A DNA stretch of 64,000 nt from positions 10,050,501 to 10,114,500 of the forward strand of contig OZ038528.1 of assembly GCA_964036665.1 (NCBI GenBank), in the 5' to 3' direction. Source of the stretch: Gordius sp. MW1. Its lineage: Eukaryota > Nematomorpha > Gordioida > Gordea > Gordiidae. The notes under the pieces are model-generated. The model had not been told where the DNA came from. It saw only the letters and a list, made by a program, of their open reading frames with translations, and searched no databases. The position numbers and the translations under genes are program-made. Positions 1-12,089 of the stretch are shown one piece after another. Positions within the stretch are counted from its first letter, which is position 1; every line of letters starts with the position of its first letter.

Positions 1-343
1 TATGTGAAAGAGCATGAAAAAATATATAAAAGTAAGCCAATTTGAGAATCCTATTATCCTCGATTGACTTCCGAAAAGAGGTTTTAAGCTGCGAGAACTA
101 TCATTTTGACAAAAGACAACGTTTTATTGTTGCGATTAGTTTGTTGTATCGCAATGTGAGTGCTTAATTTTTTAAAATGGCTCCATGCGATCATGATTTC
201 AGTAATAGTTTTCAGATTCTGATAAATTTTTACTTTTTATCATCGAAACCACGTCTGAAAACGACAACTTTCATCGGATGCATACGGTTGAAAGAAAAAT
301 ATGTGAAAAATTTTGAGGTAAAAATATTTATTTTTTTCGATTT

Positions 344-688
344 TATGTGAAAGAGCATGAAAAAATATATAAAAGTAAGCCAATTTGAGAATCCTATTAT
401 CCTCGATTTACTTCCGAAAAGAGGTTTTAAGCTGCCAGAACTATTCATTTTGACAAAAAGACAACGTTTTCTTGTTGCGATTAGTTTGTTGTATCGTAAC
501 GTGATGCTTAATTTTTGAAAATGGCTCTATGCGATCATGATTTCAAAGTAATAGTTCTCAGATTCTGATAAATTTTTACTTTTTATCATCGAAACCACGT
601 CTGAAAACGACAACTTTCATCGGATGCATACGGTTGAAAGAAAAATATGTGAAAATTTTGAGGTAAAAATATTTATTTTTTTCGATTC
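344..688 (-). repeat. Representative array A monomer
   Basis: One full period between successive tatgtgaaagagcatg markers, 345 bp. On the minus strand it carries, in order, the block CCTCAAAATTTTT, a TTTCAACC block, ATGAAAGTT, the box ATGATCGCATAGAGC, GCGATAC, and a distal TTTTTTCATGCTCTTTCACA block. Most of these have counterparts in the same order in array B. The length is about twice a typical nucleosome repeat core (2 x ~172 bp), a common satellite size. Confidence 0.9.
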
Positions 689-1370
689 TATGTGAAAGAG
701 CATGAAAAAATATATAAAAGTAAGCCAATTTGAGAATCCTATTATCCTCGATTGACTTCCGAAAAGAGGTTTTAAGCTGCCAGAACTATTCATTTTGACA
801 AAAAACAACGTTTTATTGTTGCGATTAGTTTGTTGTATCGCAACGTGAGTGCTTAATTTTTCAAAAATGCACTATGCGATCATGATTTTAAAGTAATAGT
901 TTTCTGATTCTGATAAATTTTTACTTTTTATCATCGAAACCACGTCTGAAAATTACAACTTTCATCGGATGCATACGGTTGAAAGAAAAATATGTGAAAA
1001 ATTTTGAGGTAAAAATATTTATTTTTTTCGATTTTATGTGAAAGAGCATGAAAAAATATATAAAAGTAAGCCAATTTGAGAATCCTATTATCCTCGATTG
1101 ACTTCCGAAAAGAGGTTTTAAGTTGCGAGAACTATCATTTTGACAAAAGACAACGTTTTATTATTGCGATTAGTTTGTTGTATCGCAACGTGAGTGCTTA
1201 ATTTTTCAAAAATGCATTAGATCATGATTTTAAAGTAATAGTTTTCTGATTCTGATAAATTTTTACTTTTTATCATCGAAACCACATCTGAAAAAGACAA
1301 CTTTCATCGGATGCATACGGTTGAAAGAAAAATATGTGAAAAATTTTGAGGTAAAAATATTAATTTTTTT
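361..1370 (-). repeat. Array A higher-order segment, copy 1
   Basis: A run of about three distinguishable monomers marked by 'gatttacttcc' (405), a one-base-short 'gtgaaaattttgagg' monomer, and a monomer with the deletion 'gcattagatcatg' (near 1,210). The same order recurs 7,551-7,552 bp downstream (marker at 7,957), and its first part recurs 4,804 bp downstream (marker at 5,209). The shifts equal 22 and 14 monomers, so blocks of monomers, not single monomers, were copied. Confidence 0.8.
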
Positions 1371-4300
1371 CGATTCTATGTGAAAGAGCATGAAAAAATA
1401 TATAAAAGTAAGCAAATTTGAGAATCCTATTATCCTCGATTGACTTCGGAAAAGAGGTTTTAAGCTGCGAGAACTATCTTTTTGACAAAAGACAACGTTT
1501 TCTTGTTGCGATTAGTTTGTTGTATCGCAACGTGATGCTTAGTTTTTGAAAATGGCTCTATGCGATCATGATTTCAAAGTAATAGTTCACAGATTCTGAT
1601 AAATTTTTACTTATATCATAGAAACAACGTCTTAAAACCACAACGTTCATCGGATGCATACGGTTGAAAGAAAAATATGTGAAAAATTTTGAGGTAAAAA
1701 TATTTATTTTTTTCCATTCTATGTGAAAGAGCATGAAAAAATATATAAAAGTAAGCCAATTTGAGAATCCTATTATCCTCGATTGACTTTCGAAAAGTGG
1801 TTTTAAGCTGCGAGAACTATCATTTTGACAAAAGACAACGTTTTATTGTTGCGATTAGTTTGTTGCATCGTAACGTGATGCTTAATTTTTGAAAATGGCT
1901 CTATGCGATCATGATATCAAAGTAATAGTTTTCAGATTCTGATAACTTTTTACTTGGGATCATAGAAACCAAGACTGAAAACGACAACTTTCATCGGATG
2001 AATACGGTTCAAAGAAAAATATGTGAAAAATTTTGAGGTAAAAATATTTATTTTTTTCGATTCTATGTGAAAGAGCATGAAAAAATATATAAAAGTAAGC
2101 CAATTTGAGAATCCTATTATCCTCGATTGACTTCCGAAAAGAGGTTTTAAGCTGCGAGAACTATCATTTTGACAAAAGACAACGTTTTATTGTTGCGATT
2201 AGTTTGTTGTATCGCAATGTGAGTGCTTAATTTTTTAAAATGGCTCCATGCGATCATGATTTCAGTAATAGTTTTCAGATTCTGATAAATTTTTACTTTT
2301 TATCATCGAAACCACGTCTGAAAACGACAACTTTCATCGGATGCATACGGTTGAAAGAAAAATATGTGAAAAATTTTGAGGTAAAAATATTTATTTTTTT
2401 CGATTTTATGTGAAAGAGCATGAAAAAATATATAAAAGTAAGCCAATTTGAGAATCCTATTATCCTCGATTGACTTCCGAAAAGAGGTTTTAAGCTGCGA
2501 GAACTATCATTTTGACAAAAGACAACGTTTTATTGTTGCCATTAGTTTGTTGTATCGCAACGTGAGTGCTTAATTTTTGAAAATGGCTCTATGCGATCAT
2601 GATTTCAAAGTAATAGTTTACAGATTCTAAATTTTTACTTGGGATCATACAAACCACGTCTTAAAACCACAACGTTCATCGGATAATAACGGTTCAAAGA
2701 AAAATATGTGAAAAATTTTGAGGTAAAAATATTTATTTTTTTCGATTCTATGTGAAAGAGCATGAAAAAATATATAAAAGTAAGCCAATTTGAGAATCCT
2801 ATTATCCTCGATTGACTTCCGAAAAGAGGTTTTAAGCTGCGAGAACTATCATTTTGACAAAAGACAACGTTTTATTGTTGCGATTAGTTTGTTGTATCGC
2901 AATGTGAGTGCTTAATTTTTGAAAATGGCTCCATGCGATCATGATTTCAGTAATAGTTTTCAGATTCTGATAAATTTTTACTTTTTATCATCGAAACCAC
3001 GTCTGAAAACGACAACTTTCATCGGATGCATACGGTTGAAAGAAAAATATGTGAAAAATTTTGAGGTAAAAATATTTATTTTTTTCGATTTTATGTGAAA
3101 GAGCATGAAAAAATATATAAAAGTAAGCCAATTTGAGAATCCTATTATCCTCGATTGACTTCCGAAAAGAGGTTTTAAGCTGCGATAACTATCATTTTGA
3201 CAAAAGACAATGTTTTATTGTTGCGATTAGTTTGTTGTATCGCAACGTGATGCTTAATTTTTGAAAATGGCTCTATGCGATCATGATTTCAAAGTAATAG
3301 TTTTCAGATTCTGATAAATTTTTACTTGGGATCATAGAAACCACGTCTTAAAACCACAACTTTCATCGGATGATAACGGTTCAAAAAAAAATATGTGAAA
3401 AATTTTGAGGTAAAAATATTTATTTTTTCGATTCTATGTGAAAGAGCATGAAAAAATATATAAAAGTAAGCCAATTTGAGAATCCTATTATCCTCGATTC
3501 ACTTCCGAAAAGAGGTTTTAAGTTGCGAGAACTATCATTTTGACAAAAGACAACGTTTTATTGTTGCGATTAGTTTGTTGTATCGCAACGTGATGCTTAA
3601 TTTTTGAAAATGGCTCTATGCGATCAAGATTTCAAAGTAATAGTTTACAGATTCTAAATTTTTACTTGGGATCATACAAACCACGTCTTAAAACCACAAC
3701 TTTCATCGGATAATAACGGTTCAAAGAAAAATATGTGAAAAATTTTGAGGTAAAAATATTTATTTTTTTCGATTCTATGTGAAAGAGCATGAAAAAATAT
3801 ATAAAAGTAAGCCAATTTGAGAATCCTATTATCCTCGATTGACTTCCGAAAAGAGGTTTTAAGCTGCGAGAACTATCATTTTGACAAAAGCGTTTTATTG
3901 TTGCGATTAGTTTGTTGTATCGCAACGTAAGTGCTTAATTTTTGAAAATGGCTCTATGCGATCATGATTTCAAAGTTTAAGTTTTCAGATTCTGATAAAT
4001 TTTTACTTGGGATCGTGGAAACCACGTCTTAAAACCACAACTTTCATCGGATGATAACGGTTCAAAGAAAAATATGTGAAAAATTTAGAGGTAAAAATAT
4101 TTATTTTTTTCAATTCTTTGTGAAAGAGCATGAAAAAATATATAAATGTAAGCCAATTTGAGAATAGTATTATCCTCGATTGACTTCCGAAAAGAGGTTT
4201 TAAGCTGCGAGAACTATCATTTTGACAAAAGACAATGTTTTATTGTTGCGATTAGTTTGTTGTATCGCAACGTGATGCTTAATTTTTGAAAATGGCTCTA

Positions 4301-5164
4301 TGCGATCATGATTTCAAAGTAATAGTTTTCAGATTCTGATAAATTTTTACTTGGGATCATAGAAACCACGTCTTAAAACCACAACTTTCATCGGATGATA
4401 ACGGTTCAAAGAAAAATATGTGAAAAATTTTGAGGTAAAAATATTTATTTTTTCGATTCTATGTGAAAGAGCATGAAAAAATATATAAAAGTAAGCCAAT
4501 TTGAGAATCCTATTATCCTCGATTGACTTCCGAAAAGAGGTTTTAAGTTGCGAGAACTATCATTTTGACAAAAGACAACGTTTTATTGATGCGATTAGTT
4601 TGTTGTATCGCAACGTGAGTGCTTAAATTTTCAAAAATGCACTATGCGATCATGATTTTAAAGTAATAGTTTTCTGATTCTGATAAATTTTTACTTTTTA
4701 TCATCGAAACCACGTCTGAAAACGACAACTTTCATCGGATGCATACGGTTGAAAGAAAAATATGTGAAAAATTTTGAGGTAAAAATATTTATTTTTTTCC
4801 ATTCTATGTGAAAGAGCATGAAAAAATATATAAAAGTAAGCCAATTTGAGAATCCTATTATCCTCGATTGACCTCCGAAAAGAGGTTTTAAGCTGCCAGA
4901 ACTATTCATTTTGACAAAAGACAACGTTTTCTTGTTGCGATTAGTTTGTTGTATCGCAACGTGATGCTTAATTTTGGAAAATGGCTCTATGCGATCATGA
5001 TTTCAAAGTAATAGTTTTCAGATTCTGATAAATTTTTACTTATATCATAGAAACCACGTCTTAAAACCACAACTTTCATCGGATGCATACGGTTGAAAGA
5101 AAAATATGTGAAAAATTTTGAGGTAAAAATATTTATTTTTTCGATTCTATGTGAAAGAGCATAA

Positions 5165-5885
5165 AAAAATATATAAAAGTAAGCCAATTTGAGAATCCTA
5201 TTATCCTCGATTTACTTCCGAAAAGAGGTTTTAAGCTGCCAGAACTATTCATTTTGACAAAAAGACAACGTTTTCTTGTTGCGATTAGTTTGTTGTATCG
5301 TAACGTGATGCTTAATTTTTGAAAATGGCTCTATGCGATCATGATTTCAAAGTAATAGTTTTCAGATTCTGATAAATTTTTACTTTTTATCATCGAAACC
5401 ACGTCTGAAAACGACAACTTTCATCGGATGCATACGGTTGAAAGAAAAATATGTGAAAATTTTGAGGTAAAAATATTTATTTTTTTCGATTCTATGTGAA
5501 AGAGCATTAAAAAATATAAAAAAGTAAGCCAATTTGAGAATTCTATTATCCTCGATTGACTTCCGAAAAGAGGTTTTAAGCAGCCAGAACTATTCATTTT
5601 GACAAAAAACAACGTTTTATTGTTGCGATTAGTTTGTTGTATCGCAACGTGAGTGCTTAATTTTTCAAAAATGCACTATGCGATCATGATTTTAAAGTAA
5701 TAGTTTTCTGATTCTGATAAATTTTTACTTTTTATCATCGAAACCACGTCTGAAAACGACAACTTTCATTGGATGCATACGGTTGAAAGAAAAATATGTG
5801 AAAAATTTTGAGGTAAAAATATTTATTTTTTTCGATTCTATGTGAAAGAGCATGAAAAAATATATAAAAGTAAGCCAATTTGAGA
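5165..5885 (-). repeat. Array A higher-order segment, partial copy 2
   Basis: Repeats the first part of the 361-1,370 segment: the 'gatttacttcc' marker at 5,209 and the short 'gtgaaaattttgagg' monomer near 5,450. It then diverges, with 'attggatgcat' and a different downstream monomer order. Shift from copy 1 is 4,804 bp. Confidence 0.75.
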
Positions 5886-7912
5886 ATCCTATTATCCTCG
5901 ATTGACTTCCGAAAAGAGGTTTTAAGCTGCGAGAACTATCATTTTGACAAAAGACAACGTTTTATTGTTGCGATTAGTTTGTTGTATCGCAACGTGAGTG
6001 CTTAATTTTTGAAAATGGCTCCATGCGATCATAATTTCAGTAATAGTTTTCAGATTCTGATAAATTTTTACTTGGGATCATGGAAACCACGTCTGAAAAC
6101 GACACCTTTCATCGGATGCATAGGGTTGAAAGAAAAATATGTGAAAAATTTTGAGGTAAAAAAATATTAATTTTTTTCCATTCTATGTGAAAGAGCATGA
6201 AAAAATATATAAAAGTAAGCCAATTTGAGAATCCTATTATCCTCGATTGACTTTCGAAAAGAGGTTTTAAGCTGCGAGAACTATCATTTTGACAAAAGAC
6301 AACGTTTTATTGTTGCCATTAGTTTGTTGTATCGCAACGTGAGTGCTTAATTTTTGAAAATGGCTCTATGCGATCATGATTTCAAAAGAATAGTTTTCAG
6401 ATTCTGATAAATTTTTACTTGGGATCATAGAAACCAAGTCTGAAAACGACAACTTTCATCGGATGAATCCGGTTCAAAGAAAAATATGTGAAAAATTTTG
6501 AGGTAAAAATATTTATTTTTTTCGATTCTATGTGAAAGAGCATGAAAAAACATATAAAAGTAAGCCAATTTGAGAATCCTATTATCCTCGATTGACTTCC
6601 GAAAAGAGGTTTTAAGTTGCGAGAACTATCATTTTGACAAAAGACAACGTTTTATTGTTGCGATTAGTTTGTTGTATCGCAACGTGAGTGCTTAATGTTT
6701 CAAAAATGCACTATGCGATCATGGTAATAGTTTTCTGATTCTGATAAATTTTTACTTTTTATCATCGAAACCACGTCTGAAAACGACAACTTTCATCGGA
6801 TGCATACGGTTGAAAGAAAAATATTTTAAAAATTTTGAGGTAAAAATATTTATTTTTTTTAATTTTATGTGAAAGAGCATGAAAAAATATATAAAAGTAA
6901 GCCAATTTGAGAATCCTATTATCCTCGATTGACTTCGGAAAAGAGGTTTTAAGCTGCGAGAACTATCTTTTTGACAAAAGACAACGTTTTATTGTTGCGA
7001 TTAGTTTGTTGTATCGCAACGTGATGCTTAATTTTTGAAAATGGCTCTATGCGATCATGATTTCAAAGTAATAGTTTACAGATTCTGATAAATTTTTACT
7101 TATATCATAGAAACCACGTCTGAAAACCACCACTTTCATCGGATGAATACGGTTCAAAGAAAAATATGTGAAAAATTTTGAGGTAAAAATATTTATTTTT
7201 TTCAATTCTATGTGAAAGAGCATAAAAAAATATGTAAAAGTAAGCCAATTTGAGAATCCTATTATCCTCGATTGACTTCCGAAAAGAGGTTTCAAGTTGC
7301 GAGAACTATCATTTTGACAAAAGACAACGTTTTATTGTTGCGATAAGTTTGTTGTATCGCAACGTGAGTGCTTAATTTTTAAAAATGCACTATGCGATCA
7401 TGATTTTAAAGTAATAGTTTTCTGATTCTGATAAATTTTTACTTTTTATCATCGAAACCACGTCTGAAAACGACAACTTTCATCGGATGCATACGGTTGA
7501 AAGAAAAATATGTGAAAAAATTTGAGGTAAAAATATTTATTTTTTTCGATTCTATGTGAAAGAGCATAAAAAAATATATAAAAGTAAGCCAATTTGAGAA
7601 TCCTATTATCCTCGATTGACTTCCGAAAAGAGGTTTTAAGCTGCGAGAACTATCTTTTTGACAAAAGACGACGTTTTATTGTTGCGATTAGTTTGTTGTA
7701 TCGCAACGTGATGCTTAATTTTTGAAAATGGCTCTATGCGATCATGATTTCAAAGTAATAGTTAACAGATTCTGATAAATTTTTACTTATATCATAGAAA
7801 CCACGTCTTAAAACCACAACTTTCATCGGATGCATACGGTTGAAAGAAAAATATGTGAAAAATTTTGAGGTAAAAATATTTATTTTTTTCGATTCTATGT
7901 GAAAGAGCATAA

Positions 7913-8925
7913 AAAAATATATAAAAGTAAGCCAATTTGAGAATCCTATTATCCTCGATTTACTTCCGAAAAGAGGTTTTAAGCTGCCAGAACTATTCAT
8001 TTTGACAAAAAGACAAGTTTTCTTGTTGCGATTAGTTTGTTGTATCGTAACGTGATGCTTAATTTTTGAAAATGGCTCTATGCGATCATGATTTCAAAGT
8101 AATAGTTCTCAGATTCTGATAAATTTTTACTTTTTATCAACGAAACCACGTCTGAAAACGACAACTTTCATCGGATGCATACGGTTGAAAGAAAAATATG
8201 TGAAAATTTTGAGGTAAAAATATTTATTTTTTTCGATTCTATGTGAAAGAGCATGAAAAAATATATAAAAGTAAGCCAATTTGAGAATCCTATTATCCTC
8301 GATTGACTTCCGAAAAGAGGTTTTAAGCTGCCAGAACTATTCATTTTGACAAAAAACAACGTTTTATTGTTGCGATTAGTTTGTTGTATCGCAACGTGAG
8401 TGCTTAATTTTTCAAAAATGCACTATGCGATCATGATTTTAAAGTAATAGTTTTCTGATTCTGATAAATTTTTACTTTTTATCATCGAAACCACGTCTGA
8501 AAACGACAACTTTCATCGGATGCATACGGTTGAAAGAAAAATATGTGAAAAATTTTGAGGTAAAAATATTTATTTTTTTCGATTCTATGTGAAAGAGCAT
8601 GAAAAAATATATAAAAGTAAGCCAATTTGAGAATCCTATTATCCTCGATTGACTTCCGAAAAGAGGTTTTAAGTTGCGAGAACTATCATTTTGACAAAAG
8701 ACAACGTTTTATTATTGCGATTAGTTTGTTGTATCGCAACGTGAGTGCTTAATTTTTCAAAAATGCATTAGATCATGATTTTAAAGTAATAGTTTTCTGA
8801 TTCTGATAAATTTTTACTTTTTATCATCGAAACCACATCTGAAAAAGACAACTTTCATCGGATGCATACGGTTGAAAGAAAAATATGTGAAAAATTTTGA
8901 GGTAAAAATATTAATTTTTTTCGAT
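7913..8925 (-). repeat. Array A higher-order segment, copy 3
   Basis: Nearly identical to 361-1,370 at a shift of 7,551-7,552 bp, including the 'gcattagatcatg' deletion (near 8,766) and the 'ttaatttttttcg' variant after it. Homology resumes at a shift of 7,208 bp downstream (marker 'ttgactttcgaaaagtgg' at 1,783 and 8,991). The copies therefore differ by exactly one monomer. Confidence 0.8.
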
Positions 8926-11594
8926 TCTATGTGAAAGAGCATGAAAAAATATATAAAAGTAAGCCAATTTGAGAATCCTATTATCCTCGATTGACTTTCG
9001 AAAAGTGGTTTTAAGCTGCGAGAACTATCATTTTGACAAAAGACAACGTTTTATTGTTGCGATTAGTTTGTTGCATCGTAACGTGATGCTTAATTTTTGA
9101 AAATGGCTCTATGCGATCATGATATCAAAGTAATAGTTTTCAGATTCTGATAACTTTTTACTTGGGATCATAGAAACCAAGACTGAAAACGACAACTTTC
9201 ATCGGATGAATACGGTTCAAAGAAAAATATGTGAAAAATTTTGAGGTAAAAATATTTATTTTTTTCGATTCTATGTGAAAGAGCATGAAAAAATATATAA
9301 AAGTAAGCCAATTTGAGAATCCTATTATCCTCGATTGACTTCCGAAAAGAGGTTTTAAGCTGCGAGAACTATCATTTTGACAAAAGACAACGTTTTATTG
9401 TTGCGATTAGTTTGTTGTATCGCAATGTGAGTGCTTAATTTTTGAAAATGGCTCCATGCGATCATGATTTCAGTAATAGTTTTCAGATTCTGATAAATTT
9501 TTATTTGGGATCATGGAAACCACGTCTGAAAACGACAACTTTCATCGGATGCATACGGTTGAAAGAAAAATATGTGAAAAATTTTGAGGTAAAAATATTA
9601 ATTTTTTTCCATTCTATGTGAAAGAGCATGAAAAAATATATAAAAGTAAGCCAATTTGAGAATCCTATTATCCTCGATTGACTTTCGAAAAGAGGTTTTA
9701 AGCTGCGAGAACTATCATTTTGACAAAAGACAACGTTTTATTGTTGCCATTAGTTTGTTGTATCGCAACGTGAGTGCTTAATTTTTGAAAATGGCTCTAT
9801 GCGATCATGATTTCAAAGTAATAGTTTTCAGATTCTGATAAATTTTTACTTGGGATCATAGAAACCAAGTCTGAAAACGACAACTTTCATCGGATGAATC
9901 CGGTTCAAAAAAAAATATGTGAAAAATTTTGAGGTAAAAATATTTATTTTTTTCGATTCTATGTGAAAGAGCATGAAAAAACATATAAAAGTAAGCCAAT
10001 TTGAGAATCCTATTATCCTCGATTGACTTCCGAAAAGAGGTTTTAAGTTGCGAGAACTATCATTTTGACAAAAGACAACGTTTTCTTGCGATTAGTTTGT
10101 TGTATCGTAACGTGATGCTTAATTTTTGAAAATGGCTCTATGCGATCATGATTTCAAAGTAATAGTTTTCAGATTCTGATAAATTTTTACTTGGGATCGT
10201 GGAAACCACGTCTGAAAACGACAACTTTCATCGGATGCATACGGTTGAAAGAAAAATATGTGAAAAATTTTGAGGTAAAAATATTTATTTTTTTCGATTC
10301 TATGTGAAAGAGCATGAAAAAATATATAAAAGTAAGCCAATTTGAGAATCCTATTATCCTCGATTGACTTCGGAAAAGAGGTTTTAAGCTGCGAGAACTA
10401 TCTTTTTGACAAAAGACAACGTTTTATTGTTGCGATTAGTTTGTTGTATCGCAACGTGATGCTTAATTTTTGAAAATGGCTCTATGCGATCATGATTTCA
10501 AAGTAATAGTTTACAGATTCTGATAAATTTTTACTTATATCATAGAAACCACGTCTGAAAACCACCACTTTCATCGGATGAATACGGTTCAAAGAAAAAT
10601 ATGTGAAAAATTTTGAGGTAAAAATATTTATTTTTTTCAATTCTATGTGAAAGAGCATAAAAAAATATGTAAAAGTAAGCCAATTTGAGAATCCTATTAT
10701 CCTCGATTGACTTCCGAAAAGAGGTTTTAAGTTGCGAGAACTATCATTTTGACAAAAGACAACGTTTTATTGTTGCGATAAGTTTGTTGTATCGCAACGT
10801 GAGTGCTTAATTTTTCAAAAATGCACTATGCGATCATGATTTCAAAGTAATAGTTAACAGATTCTGATAAATTTTTACTTATATCATAGAAACCACGTCT
10901 TAAAACCACAACTTTCATCGGATGCATACGGTTGAAAGAAAAATATGTGAAAAATTTTGAGGTAAAAATATTTATTTTTTTCGATTCTATGTGAAAGAGC
11001 ATGAAAAAATATATAAAAGTAAGCCAATTTGAGAATCCTATTATCCTCGATTGACTTTCGAAAAGTGGTTTTAAGCTGCGAGAACTATCATTTTGACAAA
11101 AGACAACGTTTTATTGTTGCGATTAGTTTGTTGCATCGTAACGTGATGCTTAATTTTTGAAAATGGCTCTATGCGATCATGATATCAAAGTAATAGTTTT
11201 CAGATTCTAATAACTTTTTACTTGGGATCATAGAAACCAAGACTGAAAACGACAACTTTCATCGGATGAATACGGTTCAAAGAAAAATATGTGAAAAATT
11301 TTGAGGTAAAAATATTTATTTTTTTCGATTCTATGTGAAAGAGCATGAAAAAATATATAAAAGTAAGCCAATTTGAGAATCCTATTATCCTCGATTGACT
11401 TCCGAAAAGAGTTTTTAAGCTGCGAGAACTATCATTTTGACAAAAGACAACGTTTTATTGTTGCGATTAGTTTGTTGTATCGCAACGTGATGCTTAATTT
11501 TTGAAAATGGCTCTATGCGATCATGATTTCAAAGTAATAGTTTACAGATTCTGATAAATTTTTACTTGGGATCATAGAAACCACGTCTTAAAAC

Positions 11595-11612
11595 TAGAGA
11601 TGCACCGATACC
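11595..11612 (+). repeat. Left terminal inverted repeat of the MITE
   Basis: 18 bp, TAGAGATGCACCGATACC, exact reverse complement of 11,970-11,987. Starts directly after the last array A bases. Confidence 0.95.
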
Positions 11613-11969
11613 ACTATTTTATGCCGATACCGATACCAGCCGATACTTAAGATATTTTTGCCGATACCGATACCATGCCGATACTTATAATAAAAAAAAT
11701 TTTTATACTAAAAAATATATGCAAATTAAATATTATAAATTAAGTCACATCCAAATTATGGTAGATCAGAATTTTGACGATAAAACAATTGTAAAGAAAT
11801 ATTTATAGCCAATCAAATGAAACAATTTTCAAAAAATTTAAAAAGTCCTCTATTTTTTAATGGTAGGAGATACTATAAATATTATTTTTTGAGTTTCATA
11901 TTGAAAAAGGTATCGGCTTGGTAATTGCCGATACTAGCAAAGTATCGGGCCGATACCATGCCGATACTT

Positions 11970-11987
11970 GGTATCGGTGCATCTCTA
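11970..11987 (-). repeat. Right terminal inverted repeat of the MITE
   Basis: 18 bp, exact reverse complement of the left end. The next base is the first of array B (CTTTAAATCACG). Confidence 0.95.
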
Positions 11988-12089
11988 CTTTAAATCACGA
12001 TCGCATAGAGCTTGTTTTACAAAAACTAGAGACACGCTTAGAAAGCGATATTGAAACATTCTAAACGCAACACGAAAGTGTTAATTTCT

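Larger units (their letters stand above)
1..11594 (-). repeat. Satellite array A, ~343-345-bp monomers, head to tail
   Basis: About 34 tandem copies of one AT-rich monomer. The marker tatgtgaaagagcatg recurs at 1, 344, 689 and onward, giving a period of about 343-345 bp. Other constant blocks are agtaagccaatttgagaatc, cctcgattgacttccg and attagtttgttgtatcgc. Monomers differ by substitutions and small indels. Strand is given as minus because the reverse complement aligns colinearly with the monomer of array B, taken here as the plus orientation. At least three subtypes exist, read at the bases between 'tttttactt' and 'atcat'. The array runs off the left edge and ends at the MITE. No gene lies in it: the recurring 60-88-codon minus-strand frames are broken by one-base indels in A/T runs in neighbouring monomers. 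Role unknown; satellites of this length commonly form centromeric or pericentromeric heterochromatin. Confidence 0.97.
11595..11987. mobile_element. Non-autonomous hAT-like MITE at the A/B junction
   Basis: A 393-bp element with perfect 18-bp terminal inverted repeats beginning TAGAGATGCACCGATACC. Short motifs GCCGATACC and GCCGATACT are repeated in both orientations near the ends, as in the subterminal transposase-binding repeats of hAT elements. The middle is AT-rich and has no coding potential, so it would need a transposase from elsewhere. The 8-bp flanks are CTTAAAAC (left, array A) and CTTTAAAT (right, array B). Each fits the hAT target pattern nTnnnnAn but they are not identical (6 of 8 match). 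The hAT assignment rests on end sequence and flank length; the family name is not known to me. Confidence 0.85.

Noticed and set aside
230..10340. Minus-strand open frames of 63-88 codons in array A with a shared SKFF...PMKVV peptide
   Set aside because: They occur at the same phase of each satellite monomer, and one-base indels in A/T runs shift the frame in sister monomers (for example the one-base-shorter run near 650 changes the C-terminal peptide). No other gene signals. Treated as by-products of the repeat.
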